From Acanthaster planci (lineage: Eukaryota > Echinodermata > Asteroidea > Valvatida > Acanthasteridae): a DNA stretch of 31,181 nt. Position 1 is the first letter of the stretch; each line of letters opens with the position of its first letter. The position numbers were made by a program, and so were the translations under genes. The notes under the pieces were generated by a model. The model had not been told where the DNA came from, made no database searches, and saw only the letters and a program-made list of their open reading frames with translations. The DNA is taken from the NCBI RefSeq assembly GCF_001949145.1, contig NW_019091437.1:1098919-1130099 (forward strand). Reading direction: 5' to 3'. This document shows, piece after piece, positions 12,401 to 24,400 of the stretch.

Positions 12401-15400
12401 AACACTTGATCCCTTTCTCAATCTAAATCCTTCTGATTCTGGCAGACTATGCCCTCCCCTCAACATCCCGACCAAACCCATTCCTATCTTTTTTTTTTGA
12501 AATTTAAATATGTTCCTTATGGGTATATATCATGAATTCTCAATGAAATGCAGTGAAGGGTTTTGTTACCATGGTCATTTTTGGCTACTGCCCTCACATT
12601 TTGGCACGCTTGCATTCAGTAAATGTCAGAGAGAAAAGTTCACAGTTGTGGCAATCTCTCAAAAATTCAGCCATAATGGTATCTCTGATTTTCAATAAAA
12701 TAGGTATCAAAATTCTCTGAAGCCATAACTGGTAAAATTCCTGGAGGCTCAGCTTGGAAAAAAAACATGCCTTGCGATATTGGAAGCAGTGTTGAGGGGT
12801 GTCCATGCCTTCTGATTTGTGGGCTGCTGAGATGCGGGATATTGCATTTGTTTACACCTGTGGGATGCATATCACACGAGGTTTTAATGCAAATAAAAAA
12901 ACCGAGACACCATGAGTAAAGTGATAATTACATAATGAGAAACAATATTCTTTCACCCTTCAGAGCCAGCAGACCTGGTCCGTTTGGCCGGCAGTGAGAA
13001 TGCCAGTGAAGGTCGTGTGGAGGTCTACTCTAATGATGTGTGGAGCACTGTCTGCAATGACGGCTGGGACCTAACGGATGCGACGGTGGTCTGTAAGCAG
13101 CTGGGCTTCCTGCGGGCTGTTCGCATCACTGACTCGTTGGAGTTTGGCCAAGGCACAGGCGACATTCTGTTTGATGAAGTCCAGTGTACTGGCACCGAGG
13201 AACAAATCCAAGACTGTGTGGCTGCTGACCTAGCCAGCATTGATTGCGTCCACTCCGAGGATGTGGGCGTGGTTTGCTCTAATGAACCTGGTACATTCGC
13301 TCATTTCATTTGTCTTTCTGATATTTTTGACGTAGCCCTTCCTAAATACAAATAATGACAGTTTATTGGACTGGTTATTTGTTTTTAAAGCCTGCAATAT
13401 TGATGTGAAATCAAAAGGCATAAAGTTGTTTTTTTTTCATGTTTAGTGAAGATTGACTTCATTTTCACAGGGTAATATTATTGTTGTTATCTTTGATTAG
13501 TTTCAAATTTAACAAAGGGGACTGTAAAGGAATTAAATGTTTTATTCCCAAGAAATTTACCCCTTATTCCTGGCAGAACCCGAGCCAGAAGTCCAGGTAG
13601 TCCTGGTTGATGGTGAGGCTGAGCACTTAGGACGTGTTGAGGTCCACCGCAATGGTGAACGGGGCATGATCTGTGACACGAACTGGGACCGAATGGACGG
13701 TGATGTGGTATGTCGCCAGCTGGGCTTTGAGCAGGGTGCCTATGCGGTCAAATCCTCGGCATACTTCGGGGAGGGCACCGGCCCTGCCGTGATGACAAAC
13801 GTCAGTTGCGTTGGCACAGAGACAAACATCAGGGACTGCCCATTTAATGGCTGGGGCCAGGCAAGCTGTGCCAACACTTCAGGTGCTGGATTGGTGTGCA
13901 TACCAAACACTGGTAAGGTTACAAAGATGACTTTAAGGAGGTTGGTTCTCCCACTCAAAATAGGTTGCTCGCTGAATTGTAGTTCTGTTCTACTAGCAAT
14001 CCCTCATTAAGGCTTAAATTTAAATATAAGAAGACTGGAGTTGGGATCAAGCCCAAAGTCTGTTGTCTGAATATTCTAAATGAGCAAAATTGTGAGTGTT
14101 TACTCCCAGCTTAACATGGTAAGTGAGAAATGTACAAATATGTGGGAAATCATTTTTTTTTTCTGTCAGCATTGGGTTTTTTGTAATTAATGGTTTACGC
14201 AGCCTCAACCTACTGTATTAAAAACCCTGTGCATCCAGTGGTGAAAAAACAAAATACAGGAATCCTATCCTATTATATTGGTTCTTAATTGTTCCTCACA
14301 GTTAACAGGCGGTGTAGAAATCTGACTTCGTTTATCAGACTGGGTTTAGTAATAAGACTTTTCCATCTCCTTTACAGAACCTCCGAAAAAAATCCGCTTG
14401 GTTGATGGTGAGACAGAGAACAAGGGGCGAGTGGAAGTCTATTATCAAGGAGAGTGGGGCACTGTCTGTGATGATGAGTGGGACTCAGATGATGCTGATG
14501 TGGTGTGCCGGCAACTTGGCTATGGGCAGGGGGCCGTCCGAAGCGGGGGCTCCGATGAATTCGGCCAGGGCACCTATCAGATTCTGCTGGATGATGTGGA
14601 ATGCAGCGGAAATGAAGGGAGACTGGAGGATTGTGACAGTTCAGCATGGGGCTCCCACAACTGTGGGCATGGAGAGGATGTTGGCGTCGTTTGTCGAGTA
14701 ACCCGTGGTGAGATGTCAGCAAATTACATTACAAGGAAATCTCAACTGTGTTTTGATATCACATATGACTGCTGTGTTTGTTTCCATACTGTAGTGAATT
14801 TGTAATGGAGGAAGAACTTTTCACTTTTTGCAGAGGTGTAACGAGTCACTACGTTTTGTTACTTGAGTCGAGTCATTGTAAGTAGTGACTCAAGTCGAGT
14901 TGAGTCATTATAATACAGTGACTTGAGTCAAGTCATTAGGCAAAAAAGTTAAGTATTTTGTTCAAGTCAATTCGAGTTACAAACATTTAAACACAATATG
15001 ATAAATAAAACAATAGAGGAAGTCATTTTTGGGGGCATTTTGACATGTATCTCAGTTTTACTACATGTAGTCACGCCACATCTTAAGCCTGGGTTCCATA
15101 TCGATATAAGAAACACTGAGAGCAATGCAATCAAGGTGCAAACTGCAACGCAGACATATGGAAACGTGTCAAACCGAGGTATCTCCTATAAGGCAAATCG
15201 GCCCCAGTCAGATCGGCAAAGTTGAGCCCAGTTCAACTTTGCAGGCACAATGCAGACACCGACTGTCTACATTGTGTCACTGAGTAGGCCGATACAAACA
15301 CACACTGGCATGACAGGTGTACAACAATGTTTCTCTCGCTTAGTACCACTCATTTTGTCCATTTTCTCCTTATTACTGGTATATGCCGCCCCAGTCGTCA

Positions 15401-18400
15401 ACAAAATAGCTGACCATTAGCAAATTACATCAAACTGGAGTATCAGTTTGGTTTCAAGAGGCAACATTGCCTCCTAAAAAGGCATTTTGGGTCAAAATTT
15501 TCCAAGTGTTGGGCGCCATTTTGTTTAATATTTTGGGTGGAGTGACGTCATGTTGCGTCTCTTCTATGACTGTGTGATGTCTTGCAGACCGTCCTTGTTA
15601 AAAACAACGATATGGAAACCAGGCTTTACTCTTGGTGATAATGACACATGACATGAACATTATTAACCAGCATTATAAGTCATTGCATTTTTTGGAAAAC
15701 AGTTTGCAAAAATGTTTTGGTACTTGAGTCTCATTGACTTTCACTCAAGTCGAGTCTTCTAATGAGGGACTTGAGTGTAGTCATTTGCTCAAGTGATTTG
15801 AGTCAAGTCATTTACTTTTGGGACTTGAGTCAAGTTGCCAAAAAATATGACTCGAGTTGTCATCAAAATAGTGCTGCCATATCCAGTACTTCAATTAGTT
15901 ATTCCAAGCAGTTCCTCTGATGTGCAAATAAGCACCCTTTCAATCCTTCCTGGAGTCACTGAAGTCAGTGCTGATGGTGGATTGCATATTCCAATGGGCT
16001 TTCTGCAGAGAATAATGGCACGTTCAACATGTTTAACTTACTTGCAAAAATGCACCAAAGAGCAATGTTATCCCGTTTCTCCAATCCAAAATTCCATGTC
16101 TGGCAGAGAGTGGAGCTTTCGATTTCTCCCCTCTGTTAGATCCCAACGAACCGACAGTGCGTCTAGTGAGCGAGGATGGGCGAACGAATGCCGGCCGTGT
16201 GGAGGTCTACCATGACAGTGAGTGGGGGACTGTCTGTGACGACCTGTGGGATTTGGTGGATGCAGACGTGGTTTGCAGGCAGCTGGGTTTCGAGAATGGT
16301 GCACACAGTGTTGTGATTAATGCGGGCTTCGGCCAGGGCAAGGGTCCAATCATGCTGGACGACATCAACTGCGGAAGTGAAGACACACAGTTGGAGGACT
16401 GCCCAAGCAGTGGCTGGAGGCAAAGCGATTGCAATCATTTTGAAGATGCTGGTGCAATATGTCGCATAGATCCTGGTAAAGACATTTTTCTGTAAACTGT
16501 TCACAGAAAAGAAAGAGTTTTGTGAAACTCTAGCCAGAAATGACATGATATAGTTCTTTGCAATTACCAAGGAAAAAAATGATCTTTGCTAATAAAGGTG
16601 CTTTTCCTTAATACATTTGTCAGTACTGGGCTCAATATTTACAAAAGGAGAATAAAACACAGATGCTTTACTACACATTTTTACCATAAGTTATGAGAAA
16701 TTTGAGTTCTGTAGTCGATTATTTGTCTGACTGTAATGTAATATGGACTATTAGAAATGGCATGGTCAGAAAATTGTAGAGGTTATCCATCATTTTTCAT
16801 GGTTAACTTATCCAGTACAGCATAAGTAATATACATACAGAAGTTTGTTGAAATAACCATGGGAACGTGTGATATAACCACCAAGTTTTTACAAGCTGCG
16901 TACTCGTCCCATATATATATATACCATTGCTGTTGGTCCCCAATATGATCCCCAGAACTCTTATTTTCCCTCAGACTATCATTTGTTGCAAATGGCTGAC
17001 TAGAGGCTTGCTCAAGTATTAACGTTGATAAGTAGATGGGTTGGAAACGTGTATGTTAGTTTAAGCCAGTGATAGTCATTAAAGGTAGTAAATTGTCATG
17101 ATCTTTGCTTGGATAGAACCTGAGGTCACAATTCGCCTTGCTGGCGGCACAGAACCGAATACCGGACGTGTGGAGGTGTATTACGAAGGCGAGTGGGGCA
17201 CCGTCTGCAATGACGGCTGGGACCTGGACGACGCTGCAGTGGTCTGTCGCCAGCTGGGCTTGGGTGAACCTGAAGCGGCGGCCGTGTCCGGAGAGTTTGG
17301 CCCTGGCACGGGCCATGTCCTAATGGATGAAGTGGCATGCTCCGGCTCTGAAGCACGACTGGAGGACTGCACCTTCCGTGGATGGAGGAATACCGACTGT
17401 GTGCACAGTGAAGATGTTGGGGTGACCTGCCAGCCTCCTGGTGAGGGTTGATCCTGTCACGGTCCTTGTGAAATTCCTTAATATGATCATAAATAGCCAA
17501 AATAATTAATTACTTTGCAACATTATTTTGAGTCCCGATTAAAAAGGAATCATGAACCAGTTTGCCTGTTCATCCATTTGATTGTTTGTTCATAAGTTTA
17601 TTTATTTACTCATGAGTAGACCAGTCGATTGATTGGTCCATTTAAGGCTTTGTGTGCAAAAGTAAACAGTGAAACATTTTGGCTTGTATTGGATTGGCAC
17701 ATAACACAACAGCCTGTCGGCCCCTTCCCCCCAAATAAAGGAAATTAAAACAATAACTTCTCTTTGCCAGATCCCCCTGCAGAGGAGAGAGTACGGCTGG
17801 TCGGACCAGAGCCCCACTTGGGTCGTGTCGAGGTAAACTACAATAACGATTGGGGGACGGTCTGTGATGACAGGTGGAACATTGAGGATGCCAATGTGGT
17901 GTGCAGACAGCTGGGCTTCACCAACGGGGCTGGAAGAGCAGCAAGCAGTGCCGAATTTGGACAAGGTCTGAGTTATTCTGTATTCTCATTTTTCTTGGTG
18001 TTTACAAACCCTGTGAAAGGTGTGCTACATACTTGCTGATGCCAGGATCCCTGTCCATATCTTAAATTCCAAACCTGATTTGATGAAGAAGCTGATTATA
18101 TGGCACGTGTTTACTCTTCTCCTTACTTGTCTGAAGGCGTGGGCCCAATCCTCCTGGACGAAGTTGCCTGCGTAGGCACTGAGAGCAGTATTGCAGATTG
18201 CCCCAGTGCAGGATGGGGAAACAACGACTGCGGCCACGCTGAAGATGCTGGCGTGGTTTGTGTGCCCAACGAAGGTAAGAACAAACTGTGTGGAAATTTA
18301 CACTCTGCTTCCTTAGACTGTTGATGCTCATTTGCAGTGTTCATGTTAGTAAGAAAGATCATGTGCTGCTAGCACGGATGAACATTGGGGATGGGGGCAA

Positions 18401-21400
18401 GCACATTCCCCATTGAGTGTGTGCCTGTGCTCTCCAAAATGTCTATTTTTTTTTTTTGACTGCTGCTGTGAAGAGGCAAAGCATGGAAGCAGTAGCTCAT
18501 GTCAGTGTGCCAACTGTGACAAGAGTGGCCAATTCCATGAAAATTGCACCGTGCATAGGTTGACTACTTTGATTTGACAAAGAGCCCGGCAGCTGTGCAC
18601 AATTTTAAGGATTTGAGGTATCTTGGATGAGCAAAACAGTAGTTCCTGTGACAACTTTTTCTTTGCTATTTCTTGGTCACTAATTTGTTCAGCAGTGAGT
18701 TTAGTTTCCCTTGCCATTTGGAAGACTTTTGCTTCTCAGAATTAAATGATAAATCTCAAAGATCTCACATTGAAAGAAGCATTTCATGACCTGTTTAAGT
18801 AAAGCTCAGAATCTCTCAACCTGAACCCTTGATTAAGGTAGTTGAAGCGTCCATTTCCAGTTTGTTCATTGCAACTTGCACAACCTGCATTTAAAAGGAT
18901 TTTAGAAGTCAAACCAATGATTAAATGCAAATTGAGAACTTGGGAATTTGGCATATTTTGTGAAATTTATCATGGCTTCTGACGCAGGTGAAGTCGAAAC
19001 ACCGTGCAAAGTAGTTTTGAAGAATCTTCATGACATCCCTTGTGCACACATTTTTACCAATACTGGGACTTACAGTCATTTGCAAAAGTTCAAGACCACC
19101 TTGAATTTTATTGGTATTTCTATCACTGGGCCTGCATTACATTGTCTCATTGACTGATTACTTAACATGATTTTACAGTGGTGCATAACATCAGTGTAGT
19201 GCTGTATACCCATTTCAATGAAATTTTTTGCAAAGGCAGGTCTTGTGTGACATTTTGTCTGCAAGGCAGCATGGGTAAAAAAAAGCCAGTCTAAGCAGTC
19301 AGAAATAAGGGAGGGAACACTGAATATTAGACTGTTAATGTCACGGNNNNNNNNNNNNNNNNNNNNNNNNNNNNNNNNNNNNNNNNNNNNNNNNNNNNNN
19401 NNNNNNNNNNNNNNNNNNNNNNNNNNNNNNNNNNNNNNNNNNNNNNNNNNNNNNNNNNNNNNNNNNNNNNNNNNNNNNNNNNNNNNNNNNNNNNNNNNNN
19501 NNNNNNNNNNNNNNNNNNNNNNNNNNNNNNNNNNNNNNNNNNNNNNNNNNNNNNNNNNNNNNNNNNNNNNNNNNNNNNNNNNNNNNNNNNNNNNNNNNNN
19601 NNNNNNNNNNNNNNNNNNNNNNNNNNNNNNNNNNNNNNNNNNNNNNNNNNNNNNNNNNNNNNNNNNNNNNNNNNNNNNNNNNNNNNNNNNNNNNNNNNNN
19701 NNNNNNNNNNNNNNNNNNNNNNNNNNNNNNNNNNNNNNNNNNNNNNNNNNNNNNNNNNNNNNNNNNNNNNNNNNNNNNNNNNNGAAAAATGCGTCAAAGT
19801 TTTGTAGAAATATAACCATTGAGCTATTCCAGCCTCATACATATATAAATCAAGCAATATGACTAGTTACAGACAACTGACCATTTCATATCCCATCGAG
19901 CTCTTTAAATACTGGTTACAAGCATGACGGGGTGGGAATTATTATGACTATTCGGATGGCTACCAAACTCATAACATGTTCCAAGATTAAACTTGATTCA
20001 AGTCGGTCCGTCACAACAACATTTCAAATCATGGAAATGTAGTCAGAAATGTTCAACCAAGGTGCCAAGATTACACATTGAAAATAAACATAAGTTGCCG
20101 TGATTGATTGGTTTAAGTTTGGTTTTTCTTCAGGTTTATGTATTTTCTATGGGTGGTCCTAAACTTGTGCATATGACTGTAGTATTCTCAGGATTTCCAC
20201 TTTTTTTGGTTATATTTTTATTTGACATTGTAAGTTAAACCGTGCATATCATGAACATGGTCTTGTGAAGTTTCAGTAGTGTTCTTTGAGACACAGGTTG
20301 CTGTGTCTCAAAGAACACTACTGAAACGGTAAAGTAGGAAGTTGTGCATTTTACACCAACTGTGTTTGCATGACACATAGGGTCAGAGGACTTAATGGAA
20401 CCGGTTAGATCAATTTTATTGATAAGAAAGTGCTAATTCCTTTGACAGTGCCTGCTGTAACATTGCGGCTGGTTGGCAGCGTGAATGACAATGAAGGACG
20501 TGTGGAGGTCTACTACCAAGGCGAATGGGGCACCGTCTGTGACGACAGATGGGATATGACAGACGCAGAGGTCGTCTGCAGGCAGCTGGGGTTCCAGGGT
20601 GCCACGGAGGCTGTGACCAATGCTGGGTTTGGGGAAGGCACTGGACAGACCCTGCTGGACGAAGTGGCCTGTGGAGGGGAAGAGTCCAGACTGGAGGAGT
20701 GCCCAAGCAACGACTGGAGAGTAGAAGACTGCAGTCATGCCGAAGATGCAGGAGTGATTTGTACGGGTGCGTGACAGTGAACATTCAATCCTAGCTGTAT
20801 AAGAAGCTGCTTGCTACACCCTATTTTCTTTTGTCACATTTATGTGTATACATCAGCACTTGTCCCCACATACAGATAATAATCGCAGATCACATGCAAT
20901 GACTTGACACCGGAGTGGCACATTGCTTGGGCATCATGAGGGGGGCAGGGATGGTTGTTCCCTCCCCCCAAACAAGTGGAAAAAGAAATGGAAAAGAAAT
21001 GGACATGAAAAGGGGAAAAGGGATAGAAATCATTATTGTGTGTGAAAACACCTCAGAAATGACCATTGACTCCCTTGCAACATTGGTGGTTTGTCATGTT
21101 GATGCAGATCAGCACTTCCCCCCCCCCCCCTGCAAAAGCCTTTTTTAAAANTTATGACTATTCGGATGGCTACCAAACTCATAACATATTCCAAGATTAG
21201 ACTTGATTCAAGTCGGTCCGTCACAACAACATGTCAAATCATGGAAATGTAGTCAGAAATGTTCAACCAAGGTGCCAAGATTACACATTGAAAATAAACA
21301 TAAGTTGCCGTGATTGATTGGGTTAAGTTTGGTTTTTCTTCAGGTTTATGTATTTTCTATGGGTGGTCCTAAACTTTTGCATATGACTGTAGTATTCTCA

Positions 21401-24400
21401 GGATTTCCACTTTTTTTGGTTATATTTTTATTTGACATTGTAAGTTAAACCATGCATATCATGAACATGGTCTTGTGAAGTTTCAGTAGTGTTCTTTGAG
21501 ACACAGGTTGCTGTCACTTCTAAATCTAGGTAAAGTAGGAAGTTGTGCATTTTACACCAACTGTGTTTGCATGACACATAGGGTCAGAGGACTTAATGGA
21601 GCCAGTTAGATCAATTTTATTGATAAGAAAGTGCTAATTCCTTTGACAGTGCCTGCTGTAACATTGCGGCTGGTTGGCAGTGTGAATGACAATGAAGGAC
21701 GTGTGGAGGTCTACTACCAAGGCGAATGGGGCACCGTCTGTGACGACAGATGGGATATGACAGATGCAGAAGTCGTCTGCAGGCAGCTGGGGTTCCAGGG
21801 TGCTACGGAGGCTGTGACCAATGCTGGGTTTGGGGAAGGCACTGGACAGACCCTGCTGGACGAAGTGGCCTGTGGAGGGGAAGAGTCCAGACTGGAGGAG
21901 TGCCCAAGCAACGACTGGAGAGTAGAAGACTGCAGTCATGCCGAAGATGCAGGAGTGATTTGTACGGGTGCGTGACAGTGAACATTCAATCCTAGCTGTA
22001 TAAGAAGCTGCTTGCTACACCCTATTTTCTTTTGTCACATTTATGTGTATACATTAGCATGTGTCCCCACATACAGATAATAATCGCAGATCACATGCAA
22101 TGACTTGACACCGGAGTGGCACATTGCTTGGGCATCATGAGGGGGGCAGGGATGGTTGTTCCCTCCTCCCAAACAAGTGGAAAAAGAAATGGAAAAGAAA
22201 TGGACATGAAAAGGGGAAAAGGGATAGAAATCATAAGCGTGTGTGAAAACACCTCAGAAATGACCATTGACTCCCTTGCAACATTGGTGGTTTGTCATGT
22301 TGATGCAGATCAGCACTTCCCCCCCCCCACCGCTGAAAAGGTCTTTTTTAAAACCTGATTTGTTTTGAAAGGATTTTGGATATAACGTAACGTTCACAGT
22401 GCCTTCCAGGTTCAGATGACAACTTGGACAGTGCATTAATGTTAAAGAGAAATGCAGATGTGGAGATCAGCTTGAACTAATTTTTGACCTCTCTGCAGAC
22501 CGCACAGAATTAGCACTCTCAGAATTTGAATGATATAACCCTATTGATTTGCCAGAGATCATTCCATCATTAAAATCAGTGTTTGTGGGTATTGCTGCAT
22601 CATGAACTTGGAGCATGATCAGTGGGAAAAGTACATTTTGGGCCAACTTTTAAACTGTTTAATTAGCTTTGGTATCATTTCTTCTTGCTAATTGATGCTC
22701 TTCTTCCAATGCCTGGCCCACTGCTGCAGTTTCTGATGGAAGTGAGGAAGGCCCCAGCACCAAAGTCCGCCTGGTCGATGGGCTGGTACCCAACAGCGGT
22801 CGTGTCGAGGTCTACCGGGAGGGCGAGTGGGGTACAATCTGTGATGACCTGTTTGGTTCAGACGAGGCCGATGTGGCCTGCCGGGAGCTGGGTTACCCCC
22901 AAGGGTCGCTACGCATGGGGCTACCTCTTGAGTTCGGGCAGGGGAGCTCCGAGAGTCCGATCCTCTTCAGCGTCGATTGTGATGGGTCAGAGAGTAGTCT
23001 GGAAGAATGTGAAAGCACTGATTGGGGAACGTCAAACTGTGCACATAATGAGGATGTTGGATTTGTGTGCCGGATAGGTAGATTTTTCAAACTTTCATCC
23101 CTTTTCTTACCCCCAAAATATTTACTTATATAATTTGAGTATGGTTAACTGTAGTATACATGTCAGTGTGAGAATGTGTGCCATTACATGTGAAATCCAT
23201 TTAGTTATCAATACTTTAATTTTAAACTTATCAGTGACGAGCAATCATAGTAAAAAGTAATTGCTGTGTCTGGTGTTTATGTACCTCTATCTGTGACATT
23301 TCAGTCAGTAATGAAAATTCTTAGTGTTGTTCTTGAAGGCTTTTTGGCTCTTAATATTTTGCACAATTTCAAATTTCGTTTTGAAAATGTGTTTCAGTAG
23401 ATTAGGCAATGTCAAATCTCTTTTTTGAAAATGTGCAGCTTTAAAAGGAGCCATTTCTAACTGCACCAGTCATCGTCAAATCGTTTGCTTGAAATGCTTG
23501 GCTCAAAGTACCATTTTCTACTCATGTGATTTCCTTTTATCACAGCCTCTGTACCAAAAGCTAATGAACGGCATCAGAAATATGTTAATAACAGAAAAAG
23601 AAAATAAAATTGCCGAAAATGCTGTCTTACAATATGCAGCATTGTCAACATCCTTTGTAGGGGCGTAGACCCATATGTGTACTGGGGTCATGTGCGTTAT
23701 GCCTGCTGCTTTGTACGTGCAACAGGAGTGAATCTTGTATGGAAAATCCTGGCAACATTTTACCATAACTGATTCTTCTAAGCGAAAATACATACCTGTC
23801 CACCGATGAAAATAGATTAGCTTTTGTGTCTTAATTTGTAGAAATCCCGATTGAACATTTTGCTTGTTATGCGCATTTTGAACGATGCTTGCCTGAGCTG
23901 ACATTTCTTAATTTGATGATTTTGAAATGGTTCCCTTCCCAGTTCCAATCTATTGTAGTTCTACTGTACGTAGCAGCAGAAACCAATGTACACGAAATCC
24001 TATTGTGTGACACATGAAATATTTAATAACTCAAAAGTAAACTGATTTTGCTTAGCAAGTGGACTTCTTGTGAGAATGAACCAAAAGATGAAATGGAAGG
24101 AACAGAAAGTACATTGATCAAAATGCAAGAATAACTTATTTGCAACCTAAAATAGAAATGCTGGCCTAAACTTGTCATGCAGACACATTTTTGAGACAGC
24201 TAGGCTGCCACATGTTTGAACTTGCTGTAACCAGGAATATTGCTATACTGAAAGACTGTTATACTGAACATTTTGATGTTGTGTTCTTTATATCAGTGTT
24301 ATACTGCAGGGTTTGTTACTACGTTACAGACAATATCTGTATCTGATTAGTGTGGCTGTTTTTGCAGCAACTATGCAACTGCTGTCCTTTTTGTTTATTT

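Larger units (their letters stand above)
18275..20448. other. Intron, 2174 bases, with assembly gap
   Basis: Intron between SRCR 12 and SRCR 13 as assembled. It holds the N gap at 19347-19783 and, from 19942, the first copy of the block that recurs after 21151. No exon is visible in the sequenced part, but an SRCR exon of about 320 to 340 bases would fit in the gap. Confidence 0.65.
19942..21150 (+). repeat. Near-identical block, copy 1
   Basis: About 1209 bases that match 21152-22353 with scattered single-base differences. Blocks of this size with matching introns and exon are either a very recent tandem duplication or two alleles placed side by side. The end of this copy abuts the lone N at 21151 exactly, and the start of copy 2 is the base after it, which favours an unmerged contig overlap. 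Confidence 0.9.

Noticed and set aside
19076-19862. Long frames on both strands through the N gap
   Set aside because: They are open only because undetermined bases cannot contain stops.
22685-23077. Open + strand frame of 130 codons overlapping SRCR 15
   Set aside because: It is in another frame over the SRCR 15 exon, whose SRCR frame has all six cysteines and matching splice sites.
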